Source: an uncultured Prevotella sp. | Lineage (GTDB): Bacteria > Bacteroidota > Bacteroidia > Bacteroidales > Bacteroidaceae | Direction: 5' to 3' | Assembly (NCBI GenBank): GCA_947165435.1 | Contig: CAMVAI010000013.1 | Coordinates: 1 to 51,112 of the forward strand | DNA: 51,112 nt | Notes under the pieces: generated by a model | Told to the model about the DNA's origin: nothing | Databases searched by the model: none | Seen by the model: only the letters and a program-made list of their open reading frames with translations | Position numbers and translations under genes: made by a program | Part shown: positions 32,355-40,197 of the stretch, piece by piece | How positions within the stretch are numbered: the stretch's first letter is position 1 | How the letters are laid out: each line of letters starts with the position of its first letter

Positions 32355-34436
32355 CTACAGGCTCGGCTTGACAGGAAGAATCCTTCCGTCGGCATCAAAC
32401 TCCATGCGGTCTATGCACACCTCGCGGTTGTATCCTGCCGACCAGTCGAGCTTGACGCCCTGGGGACGCTGGAAACGGTGATAGACGATGTACCACTCGT
32501 CGGTGCCCGGCTTCTGCAGTACGGCATGGTGGCCCGTGCCGAATATCTGCCGCTCGTCGTCGCGCTGCAGCACGATGGTCTTCTCGGCAGCCGTCACGGG
32601 CTTGCCGTCGCGAATGAGTTCGGTGGGCGAGTCGCTGATGGCATAGCGCACGCGGTAGTTCTTCGAACGGGTGTCATTCTCCGACCATGTGAAATAGTAT
32701 TTACCGTTGCGGCAGAAGACATACAGTCCCTCGTTGTAGTTATAGCGGCCCTTGTCTTTCCGCGCCATGAGCACCTTAGGTTCGCTGCGGAAACTCACCA
32801 TGTCGTCGTTCAGCTCGGCACAGACGATGATGCCGTTGCCCCAGTACAGATAGTATTTGCCTGTCGCAGGGTCGCAGAAGACGTCGGGGTCGATGGTGGC
32901 ACCGCCCTGCTTCATCACCTCCATGTCCTTGGTGACGAGCGGACGGCCAAGGGCATCCTTGAAAGGCCCCGTCGGACGGTCGCTGACTGCCACGCCAATC
33001 TTGTCTTCTGCCACGAAATAATAGAAGTACATATAGCCGTCGTCCTTCTTGCCCTTCCATGCCGTCTTGCCCAGCAGCCGCTTCTTCACCGCCGCGCTCA
33101 CCTTACGCTCTATGATGCAGGGTGCCCACGCCTTGCGGCTGGCCCACTGGCAGTCGGTCTGCAGGTCGAAGATGACACCCTCGTATTTCCAATCCTTCAG
33201 GTCATCGCTCGAATAGCAGCGGAAGTCGTGGTTGTCCCACTGTTCGCAGCCGTCGGTCGTGGGATAGAGGTAATACCTCTTGTCGCGCTCCGACCACAGC
33301 ACCTCCGGATCGGCATACAGTCCGCCGATGACCGGGTTCTTGTCGTTCGCCGCCAGCCGTGCCAGCTCGTAGCCGTCGCTCCAAGCCTGCAGCCGGTCGT
33401 ACTCTTCCTTGGTCAGCCGGAGGAACGAGCCATGCTGCGGACGGTTCACGCCCTCGATGTTACGCGGCGACTTGAAGTTACGCATAAAGCGGTCGGCCGT
33501 GCAGAGCCGGTAGTTCTTCGGACGGCTGGAATACTCGATGTAGCCTATCATCCAGTCGTCGTGGCCAGCCAGCTGGAAGGCCGACACACCCTCGCATTTC
33601 TTTTTGCCCTCGAAGTTGACATAGTCGTCCTCGACGGGCTCGCCCCACGGTCCGGTCAGTGCAGGAGCCGTAGCCGTGAAAAGCCCCGGCGTGCCGCCCT
33701 CTTTCTTGATCATCATGTGCCACCGCTGGTCGCTGTCCAGCCAGTTGATGTCGGCATCGATGGTGGCATAGCCCCAGTCGAACAGCAGCTTAGGCTGGGT
33801 CAGCCGTGTAAAGCTCTCGTCGGCATAGCTGTAGTACATGCGGTCGTATTTCTCCTCGCCACGGTTCCACATCGAGTAATACACGAAGTAGCCGCCCCGC
33901 TTGCCGTCGGGCCACACATAGTCGGCATCCCACTGCACCTGCGGGGCCCACACGCGGTTGATGGTGCTCCAGTCTTTATAGGCGCTCTCGGCATCGGGGT
34001 TGCAGAAGATGGACGGCCCCTGGCGGTAGTCGAAGGTCTTCGACGTCCAGTGTATCAGGTCGTCGCTCACCAGCAGGTCGATGCCGTAGTTGTCCCATTC
34101 GGCCTGCTTCTTCAGGTCCTTGAAGCGGCCCACATTCATGTCGGTACACACCATCAGATAGCCCGAGCCGTCGTGCTTCCGGCAGATATAGGCATCGCGC
34201 GTGGCCCCCTCGATGCGGGCATGCTCGCGGTCGCTGAACACGCTGTCGCCGTTCAGCAGGTCGTGATAGTGCAGGCCGTCGCGGCTCAGCGCATAGGCTG
34301 TCCAGGCCCGTCCGCGGTCGTTCATGTGACAGTACAAGTAGCCGTAGTCGCCCTTTTGCAGATTCCCTTTCGGTGTCTGAGCCGCAGCAGCGAGGGCGAG
34401 TTGTGCTGCAACAACGAGTGTCCAAATTCTTTTCAT
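32355..34436 (-). CDS. Two-domain glycoside hydrolase family 43 enzyme
   Basis: A 693-residue secreted enzyme. Signal peptide (IWTLVVAAQLALAAAAQ), then two five-bladed-propeller GH43-like domains. The first (about 30-330) contains YGIDLLVSDDLIHWTSKTF and WAPQVQWDADYVW. The second (about 340-690) starts NPVIGGLYADPEVLW, with the catalytic Asp in ADPEV; a second Asp in GGATIDPDVFCDPATGKYYL; and the acid Glu in YNYNEGLYVFCRNGKYYF. GH43 enzymes release arabinose or xylose from plant polysaccharides such as arabinan and xylan. Subfamily and substrate cannot be read here. No SusCD pair is adjacent. Promoter TAACTTTG at 34473-34466. Confidence 0.87.
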   Translation of the reverse strand: MKRIWTLVVAAQLALAAAAQTPKGNLQKGDYGYLYCHMNDRGRAWTAYALSRDGLHYHDLLNGDSVFSDREHARIEGATRDAYICRKHDGSGYLMVCTDMNVGRFKDLKKQAEWDNYGIDLLVSDDLIHWTSKTFDYRQGPSIFCNPDAESAYKDWSTINRVWAPQVQWDADYVWPDGKRGGYFVYYSMWNRGEEKYDRMYYSYADESFTRLTQPKLLFDWGYATIDADINWLDSDQRWHMMIKKEGGTPGLFTATAPALTGPWGEPVEDDYVNFEGKKKCEGVSAFQLAGHDDWMIGYIEYSSRPKNYRLCTADRFMRNFKSPRNIEGVNRPQHGSFLRLTKEEYDRLQAWSDGYELARLAANDKNPVIGGLYADPEVLWSERDKRYYLYPTTDGCEQWDNHDFRCYSSDDLKDWKYEGVIFDLQTDCQWASRKAWAPCIIERKVSAAVKKRLLGKTAWKGKKDDGYMYFYYFVAEDKIGVAVSDRPTGPFKDALGRPLVTKDMEVMKQGGATIDPDVFCDPATGKYYLYWGNGIIVCAELNDDMVSFRSEPKVLMARKDKGRYNYNEGLYVFCRNGKYYFTWSENDTRSKNYRVRYAISDSPTELIRDGKPVTAAEKTIVLQRDDERQIFGTGHHAVLQKPGTDEWYIVYHRFQRPQGVKLDWSAGYNREVCIDRMEFDADGRILPVKPSL

Positions 34437-34465
34437 TTCCATGTCATTTATATTGATATAGGCCG

Positions 34466-34582
34466 CAAAGTTACGAAAAGTCGAGAGCAAAACAAAGAAA
34501 AACTTTTCTTTTTTTTGCCAAGACGGAGTAACTTCGCCGTCAAAGCGGCAAAGTTACGGAAATTATGCGAACCTTCGCATAA
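34466..34582 (-). promoter_or_regulatory. GH43 promoter region with palindrome
   Basis: Minus-strand TAACTTTG at 34473-34466 and again at 34556-34549. Upstream a perfect 9-bp dyad TTATGCGAA-CC-TTCGCATAA spans 34563-34582 and may bind a regulator. Confidence 0.5.
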
Positions 34583-34654
34583 CGAAAAAAGTCTGTAACG
34601 AAAGACGGATTTCGGAGAATTAACGCAGAAAGCGCGTAAATAAAAGACTTGTTC

Positions 34655-34813
34655 GCTTTGCCCCTGCAAAGAACTGTGCCAAGGGGCGAAGCAAGGAAGC
34701 CTTGCAGTTGAACCGTGACCTTGACCGCTCGGCGTGGGCATTTACTCGTTTAAGATAACAGGTTATCCCCAATACCTCAGAAACGTAAGCGAAGTAGATT
34801 GCTCACGTTTTTT
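34655..34813 (+). ncRNA. Structured RNA with terminator, copy 1
   Basis: The last 89 nt (34725-34813) match 37055-37143. AACGTAAGC (34782-34790) pairs with GCTCACGTT (34801-34809) and is followed by a T run, an intrinsic terminator. CGTGGGCA (34733-34740) can pair with TGCTCACG (34800-34807) instead. The 5' part is different from copy 2, with its own stem TTGCCCCT/AGGGGCGAA. The 5' boundary is approximate (a weak TCGCTTTG lies upstream). The family is not recognised. Confidence 0.5.
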
Positions 34814-34915
34814 GTATGTATGAATTTTAATGTAATTTCCCAGCCTCCTCCCTTCTACAGGCCACTGGTCACATCATACATGTGGAAGTAAGCTTGGCAG
34901 GTCTTGTCGGTGTTG

Positions 34916-35782
34916 TCACCTTAATATTGTAGCAATATCCTCAGCGACTTTCATGATTTGCCAATAATTCTGTGGCGGTAGTCCTTTCATCAAGACATCT
35001 TGCTTAAACGATACGGAAGTGCCATGACATAGTAAATCGCCAATAGATGCAATAAGATCGAAAAGGTTATGTCCACGGATATGGAGATAGGCGTTTCCTT
35101 CGTCCACGTTTAAACTATGGCAATACCTGCTTTCTGATTCGTAATCAATAGTATTTGCAAATGGAGTATTTAAATACTCGGCAAAATTTTTGGCGATTCT
35201 CTCAATAAGAGCTCTGCCATTGTCAGCCAGTTCTATACCTTTACATTGGTGAGGGATACAAGCATCAAACTGTTTTCTGCTGAAATCGGGCCTATGATTC
35301 TTCAAACAATAAAGTAAGAGCAACAATGGCTTGTAAACAACGGTAGAGTATGCAGCAAGGAATGCCTCAAAGTCGAATTGGCATGCTCTTTCAGGACATA
35401 GAGAAGCAAACCGTTTTTGAATAGTTCGAGCCTCGCAACAATGGTTTTCCCAAGAGTATGTATAGGTTTGACAGACGAAATGGGGCGCATCCACTTCGGA
35501 TTCTTGCATTAGATAACGCATGTCGCTGTCAATCCCGATAAAGAATCGTCTGCTGAGATAGGGCCGGAATCTCAGACATTGGCTGGAGCCAGAAGTCTCT
35601 TTCCCACTCTGGCTTTTGCTGTGCGTGACATAATGGTATTTACCACGACGATGGTTTTGCAACATTGCATTCCAGAACACTATGTCATCTTTGTCCTCCA
35701 GATGAACACAAGCGATAACATCCCGACGCAGAATAGGAATGTTGGCAAAATCGCGTGCCTGATCTTGGTAAATATTACTCAT
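34916..35782 (-). CDS. DUF4435 TOPRIM-like nuclease (PARIS AriB-like)
   Basis: A 288-residue DUF4435 protein. The TOPRIM-like metal site is visible: VHLEDKDDIVFW (Glu 29) and RFFIGIDSDMRYL (Asp 85, Asp 87), with the family's aromatic YSWENH segment following. DUF4435 proteins paired with ABC-type ATPases form PARIS anti-phage systems, in which AriB is released on sensing of phage anti-restriction proteins and cleaves tRNA. The ATG overlaps the stop of the ATPase gene by one base (TGATG), so the pair is coupled. The GTG at 35785 is an alternative start. The protein is near the usual AriB size. Confidence 0.8.
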   Translation of the reverse strand: MSNIYQDQARDFANIPILRRDVIACVHLEDKDDIVFWNAMLQNHRRGKYHYVTHSKSQSGKETSGSSQCLRFRPYLSRRFFIGIDSDMRYLMQESEVDAPHFVCQTYTYSWENHCCEARTIQKRFASLCPERACQFDFEAFLAAYSTVVYKPLLLLLYCLKNHRPDFSRKQFDACIPHQCKGIELADNGRALIERIAKNFAEYLNTPFANTIDYESESRYCHSLNVDEGNAYLHIRGHNLFDLIASIGDLLCHGTSVSFKQDVLMKGLPPQNYWQIMKVAEDIATILR

Positions 35783-36747
35783 CACTTCTTCGTCGTAATG
35801 TCCTCCATGTAAATTGCCTTATCACCCCATCCGTCAGAGAATATACTGGGCGAGTGAGTGGTAAGAATCAATTGAACATTGGGGTTCAGTTCTAAAATCC
35901 AATTAAGCAACTCATACTGCCAACTGATATGCAGCGAAATCTCTGGTTCGTCCATCATCAGCACATATTCTCGTCCGTCTTCAAGTAATACCGTCAAGAG
36001 GATAATGAGCAGTTGTTTTTCGCCAGAGGATAATTGACTCGCCTCAATTGAAGTTTTTCCGTCAATGATGAAGCGCAGTTTTTCCGATTCATTATCAATG
36101 ACCTTCCCCGTTTCTTTAAAAGCCCCATTGACGAGATTCTCAAAAAGAGTTTTACGGGTGTAGATTTTGTCATATAGCCCCTTGGTTACAGAACCCTGTT
36201 TGTTCAGATAACTGGTGAATTGCTTTTGTAGTCCATTTAGATAGTAACCATAATAACTCTGAAGCTGTGTTAGTTGCTTGTCTAACAATGTCTCACGTGT
36301 GTTTATATCCTTATCTTTAATGTCAAATGTGGAGATATAATCAACTCTGATTTGAGAACTATCGAAAGTATCAAGTTCCTTGTCATCCTTATATACCTTT
36401 AGCACATGAAAAATATCCGAATGCTTGTATATTATCCTTTCCTCTAAATAGCCCAAAGTATGATTATTTATTTTGTCTACTTCGTGTCTTCTCTCACTTG
36501 AAATTAATGAGTGAAGAACAATATCATTATCAAAGGATATATATGCATTTTCATAATCGGTAATCGTCTTTTCTTCAGTTGATTCATGTGGAATAATAAT
36601 TGCCGTCATTATCCTGCGAACAATCTCTAACAGTGTTGATTTGAAGGCTCCATTGTTGCCCACAATAATATTAACCTTCTCATCAAGTTGAGACTTGAAG
36701 GAATACTTACCATATAGATTCTTTATTTCAAAATCTTTAATCCTCAT
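35782..36747 (-). CDS. ABC/RecF-type ATPase (PARIS AriA-like)
   Basis: A 321-residue ATPase of the AAA_15/OLD-like class. Walker A VGNNGAFKST near residue 29; signature ASQLSSGEKQLLIILL; Walker B YVLMMDEPEISLH (Asp 266); H-loop LILTTHSPSIF (His 298). The middle (about 115-220) is a helical insertion with LLDKQLTQLQSYYGYYLNGL. In PARIS, AriA binds AriB in an ATP-dependent complex and recognises the trigger. This protein is shorter than the best-studied AriA, so the assignment is family-level. The ATG at 36747 has AGGAG 8 nt upstream, and an earlier in-frame start lacks one. Confidence 0.8.
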   Translation of the reverse strand: MRIKDFEIKNLYGKYSFKSQLDEKVNIIVGNNGAFKSTLLEIVRRIMTAIIIPHESTEEKTITDYENAYISFDNDIVLHSLISSERRHEVDKINNHTLGYLEERIIYKHSDIFHVLKVYKDDKELDTFDSSQIRVDYISTFDIKDKDINTRETLLDKQLTQLQSYYGYYLNGLQKQFTSYLNKQGSVTKGLYDKIYTRKTLFENLVNGAFKETGKVIDNESEKLRFIIDGKTSIEASQLSSGEKQLLIILLTVLLEDGREYVLMMDEPEISLHISWQYELLNWILELNPNVQLILTTHSPSIFSDGWGDKAIYMEDITTKK

Positions 36748-36879
36748 AATTGTGGCTCCTATTGTTTTGCTTGCAAAATTAAGCATTTTCTCGTGAAAAG
36801 CAAAGAATAAGTTGATAAAACCACCTTATTTAGTATAAATTGTTTGGTAATGTGCCAAAGTTTGAGTAATTTTGCACAC

Positions 36880-37143
36880 GGATTCCGCCCTATGCGGATT
36901 CCCCAAGCAACAAATGTGTAATCTTTAAAACAGATATGCCAATGGACAGATAAAGATATAAGGACATAAGACTGGACGTCCACTTTTGATTCTTGTTGTT
37001 CGATAATTGGGGAATTAGACAACAATCACCAAGAACTGAAGTAGATAGTTCACGCCGTTCGGCGTGGGCATTTACTCGTTTAAGGTGATAGGCTTTCCCC
37101 AATGCCTCGAACAACGTAAGCGAAGTAGATTGCTCACGTTTTT
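36880..37143 (+). ncRNA. Structured RNA with terminator, copy 2
   Basis: TAATTTTG at 36867-36874 predicts a start near 36880. The RNA would run about 264 nt to the terminator hairpin AACGTAAGC/GCTCACGTT plus T run (37113-37143). The 5' part holds a CCGC-CCTAT-GCGG hairpin, GAACT...AGTTC and ACGCCGTTCGGCGT stems. CGTGGGCA (37063-37070) can pair with TGCTCACG (37131-37138). It is divergent from the PARIS-like operon. No protein reading is convincing. Confidence 0.5.
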
Positions 37144-37175
37144 CTTTTTTATTCGTAACTAGAAACTTTAATAAT

Positions 37176-37433
37176 ATGGCTTGGAACTATCGTAAACGAA
37201 TTAAAATTGCGCCAGGGGTTCATGTGAATCTCAGTAAAGGAGGAATTAGTGCCTCTGTTGGTCCCAAAGGGGCAAAGGTGACCTTTGGCAAGGGTGGCAC
37301 TTACCTGAACAAAAGCATTCCAGGAACTGGATTATACTCTCGGGAGAAGATTTCTGGCAGCGGTACATCCAAAAGCGGGTGTGCGCCGCTGCTGGCTATC
37401 TTTGTTGTAGGAATTATTTATTGTATAATCTAA
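37176..37433 (+). CDS. DUF4236 small protein
   Basis: An 85-residue protein whose first 60 residues are a textbook DUF4236 domain: MAWNYRKRIKIAPGVHVNLS, then GGISASVGPKGAKVTFGKGG and GTYLNKSIPGTGLYSREKI. The C-terminus is one hydrophobic helix (CAPLLAIFVVGIIYCII), so it is probably membrane-anchored. It sits 12 nt before the AAA+ gene at 37445 and is likely co-transcribed. DUF4236 has no established biochemical role; it often occurs beside nuclease or AAA+ genes. Confidence 0.85.
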   Translation: MAWNYRKRIKIAPGVHVNLSKGGISASVGPKGAKVTFGKGGTYLNKSIPGTGLYSREKISGSGTSKSGCAPLLAIFVVGIIYCII

Positions 37434-37444
37434 TTATAAATGAC

Positions 37445-39490
37445 ATGTTTACAGAAAAAGAATTTGAAAAGGCTATGTGGCTGATAAGGACATTACGTCA
37501 TCATATCAAGTCTAAATTGTTGTCAAGTGCTACAGAGCAAGATGCCTTGTTTGACGCATTCCAAGAAGATGGATTTAAAATGGATGCCAACAATAAGGAA
37601 GAGGAAGTGGCCTTGAAGATATCAACGTATATTAGGGCAGACATCGTAACATGTTACGCAATGTTAGGCTATCCTGAAGATTATAACGAGTATGACTTCG
37701 CGTTTTACGACCTGGCATCGTGTCCTACAAATCCAGCATTATACGACTTAATCCTATATTCTCACTACGTGGAATATTGTACGGATTTTTCTTACGAGGA
37801 AATAAGAATGTATTCAAAGCGAATGTTTAAATTACTAATGGAAAGGACAAACTTCGCACCCGGACGCCTCTCATTCTACTCAATACTTAAAAATATAAAA
37901 TCATCCCAATGTGATGAATATATTCGTACGATGCAGCGCATTGTTCAAATGATGGCAGAGAACAGAACTGATTTAAGCCGGGAAGGACGCCTATGGTTGA
38001 AGAGGATGTTTTATACCCCAGACGTATTAACCGATGCCTTTCATAAAGAATACGTAATAAAAGAAGGCGAAAAATGTGTAGATACCATTTCCGAGGACTA
38101 CTTCAATTTGATTGACAAGACTTCTGATGAGATGACTTCATTCCTCAGAGAAGAATTGTACCTGAACAGCTCGCTGAAGCATTATCTCTCGAATCATTCA
38201 GAATTCAGAAACCTTATTAATTCTGATGATAAATTTAGATTATATGTGAATGTATTTTTCAAAAAAGATATCTGTAAAATCTATAACAAACTGAATCATA
38301 GTATTAATGTAGACACCTTAGAGGGAAAACTTCTACTTGCTATTATTATAAAGGATAATGATACCAAGCTTAACAGTAAGGTGTTCAACATGTATTGTGA
38401 TTTCATGAACTCTGAAATAGATGTCTTCAAGGCAAGAGAGTCATCAATAAGCCTACTTAAAACCTACTACAATGTTAATATCCAACCAGATACTGATGAT
38501 TTTTTGATAAAGTACTATCTTGACAAAGTTGACGTGGAATTATCCATGAAGTATATGGTACTCTTATACAGAGTATCCTCTATTGTTGCCAAGGCCGATG
38601 GCCGCATTACGGAAGAGGAGGCTGCATGGCTGTCGCAACTTGTATCTACCACTGGAATGAACGAAATAGAGGAAAAACCAAGGGAAGAGGCTACAGACAA
38701 CCCGACAGCCGAGTTGGACACACTGATAGGACTGGAAAGCGTCAAGAAAGATGTTACCTCTTTGTCCAACTTCATCAAAATGAAGCAGATGAGAGAAGCC
38801 AAGGGACTGAAGGCTCCCAGTATCTCCTATCATTGTGTGTTTACGGGCAATCCCGGCACGGGAAAGACAACCGTTGCGCGAATACTTGCAAGCATATTCA
38901 AGGAGCTTGGTATCTTGAAGCGGGGCCACTTGGTGGAGACCGACCGCTCTGGGTTGGTGGCTGAGTATGTCGGACAGACCGCTGTGAAGACCAATAAGAT
39001 TATAGACAGTGCTCTTGATGGCGTGCTGTTTATCGATGAGGCATACACCCTCGTTGGTGGACAGAACGACTATGGGATGGAGGCCATCGCAACACTTTTG
39101 AAGAGAATGGAGGACGACCGCGATAGGCTGATAGTCATTCTGGCAGGCTATCCTGACGAGATGGAGGATTTTATCAGTTCTAATCCGGGGCTTCGTTCAA
39201 GATTCAACCGCTACATCTTCTTCCCCGACTATTCTGCGACCGAACTACATGAAATTTTCCAATTCAGCGTTTCTAAAAACGAATATGTTATAACAGCTGA
39301 CGCGGATGACTACTTGAAGAAGAAGTTAGACCATGTCGTTCAGAACAAGCGGAAAGACTTTGGTAATGCGCGATATATCCGCAACTACTTTGAATCAGCC
39401 ATAGAGCACCAGGCTAACAGACTGGCATCTGACGTTAATTTGACAGCCGAGAAACTATCAGAATTGACAATCGAAGACATTGATATATAA
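37445..39490 (+). CDS. TerB-like plus CbbX-type AAA+ ATPase
   Basis: A 681-residue protein. Residues 1-350 are all-helical, of unknown family. Residues about 355-410 look like a TerB/DjlA-type domain (VSSIVAKADGRITEEEAAWL). The C-terminus is a CbxX/CfqX-type AAA+ domain with GLESVKKDVTSL before it, Walker A FTGNPGTGKTTVARIL (near 467), Walker B VLFIDEAYTLV (near 527), and sensor/arginine region NPGLRSRFNRYI. TerB domains are linked to tellurite and phage resistance loci; Spo/CbbX AAA+ domains remodel protein assemblies. Sequence is markedly AT-rich. The start follows the DUF4236 stop by 12 nt; an earlier start overlapping that gene is less likely. Confidence 0.8.
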   Translation: MFTEKEFEKAMWLIRTLRHHIKSKLLSSATEQDALFDAFQEDGFKMDANNKEEEVALKISTYIRADIVTCYAMLGYPEDYNEYDFAFYDLASCPTNPALYDLILYSHYVEYCTDFSYEEIRMYSKRMFKLLMERTNFAPGRLSFYSILKNIKSSQCDEYIRTMQRIVQMMAENRTDLSREGRLWLKRMFYTPDVLTDAFHKEYVIKEGEKCVDTISEDYFNLIDKTSDEMTSFLREELYLNSSLKHYLSNHSEFRNLINSDDKFRLYVNVFFKKDICKIYNKLNHSINVDTLEGKLLLAIIIKDNDTKLNSKVFNMYCDFMNSEIDVFKARESSISLLKTYYNVNIQPDTDDFLIKYYLDKVDVELSMKYMVLLYRVSSIVAKADGRITEEEAAWLSQLVSTTGMNEIEEKPREEATDNPTAELDTLIGLESVKKDVTSLSNFIKMKQMREAKGLKAPSISYHCVFTGNPGTGKTTVARILASIFKELGILKRGHLVETDRSGLVAEYVGQTAVKTNKIIDSALDGVLFIDEAYTLVGGQNDYGMEAIATLLKRMEDDRDRLIVILAGYPDEMEDFISSNPGLRSRFNRYIFFPDYSATELHEIFQFSVSKNEYVITADADDYLKKKLDHVVQNKRKDFGNARYIRNYFESAIEHQANRLASDVNLTAEKLSELTIEDIDI

Positions 39491-39535
39491 ATCTTTTTAC
39501 TGGGGTATCCCATACTCACACGGGGACCCCGTGTG

Positions 39536-39865
39536 ATAAGAGGCAGGATTGCCACCTTCCTTAACACAGAGGTATGCATGACCAACTGGTATATAGGCAA
39601 ACGCATTAAGGAGGATGTGCTTTTCAACCAGCGAGCCGAATATGGAAAATAAGTGATAAAGAATCTTTCACTGAGGCTCATAGGTCGATACGGGTCAGGA
39701 TGGAGTGAGAAAAAGTTGAGACATTGTATCCGCAGCGCGGAGACTTTTTCGGAGCAAGACATTGTCTCCTCAACGCAGAGACAATTGACTTGGACTCATC
39801 TGAAGAGTCTTATGTATATCAAAGATCCCCTTGATGACAAAGCGGACGATAAAAGCGGACGATAA
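39536..39865 (+). pseudogene. Remnant of a YhcG/DUF1016-type nuclease gene
   Basis: A single frame reads NWYIGKRIKEDVLFNQRAEY, GK, a TAA stop at the expected Gln position, then VIKNLSLRLIGRYGSGWSEK and further DUF1016 N-terminal sequence up to TWTHLKSLMYIKDPL. The rest of the nuclease (PDDEXK domain) is missing; sequence runs into DDKADDK repeats and stops. It is a truncated gene with one in-frame nonsense mutation. Confidence 0.75.
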
Positions 39866-40169
39866 ACGGACGATAATCATTGAGTACATCCATAGGAATG
39901 GGGAAGTAAAAACAGAAGATCTTGTGAAACTTTTAGGTTCCAGCACAACAAGAATAAAGATGCTTCTTTATCAACTGGTGGATGAGGGAGTATTTCTCCA
40001 AGTTAGCTATGTCATCAACGTGGTTGGTGTTCACAAAATAGTCACTTGCGATGTAGCAAAAGTTCTGTTAATTGTCATGAAAAGTGGCATTCACAGCACT
40101 GTTACTTCAAGTTTTTCGCTGTTTTTCTTGCACGTGCGCAAGATTTTGCGTAATTTTGCGGTCACTTAG
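39831..40169 (+). pseudogene. Winged-helix fragment, probable tail of an AlbA_2-type ATPase gene
   Basis: The frame begins MMTKRTIKADDKRTIIIEYI and contains VKTEDLVKLLGSSTTRIKML with VDEGVF, a winged-helix C-terminal module seen at the end of Bacteroidales AlbA_2/RecG-like ATPases after DDK-rich linkers. The upstream catalytic part is absent and the downstream 100 nt lose sense, so it is a fragment joined to the nuclease remnant. Confidence 0.5.
40151..40158 (+). promoter_or_regulatory. Promoter of ilvE
   Basis: TAATTTTG, start predicted near 40164, with the ATG at 40198. Confidence 0.55.
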
Positions 40170-40197
40170 GCAACAAAGAAACAAAAATATAGACATT

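Noticed and set aside
32478..34598. Long plus-strand open frame opposite the GH43 gene
   Set aside because: It is the antisense of a GC-rich coding gene, with valine/alanine-rich low-information protein and no domain. The minus-strand GH43 reading has a signal peptide and catalytic motifs.
34841..34915. Possible coding content next to the PARIS-like operon
   Set aside because: Too short and without a start or promoter. It looks like the 3' untranslated end of the DUF4435 gene.
36880..37143. Retron ncRNA or 6S RNA
   Set aside because: No reverse transcriptase gene is nearby, and I cannot identify 6S features with confidence. A covariance-model search would decide, so it stays an unassigned structured RNA.
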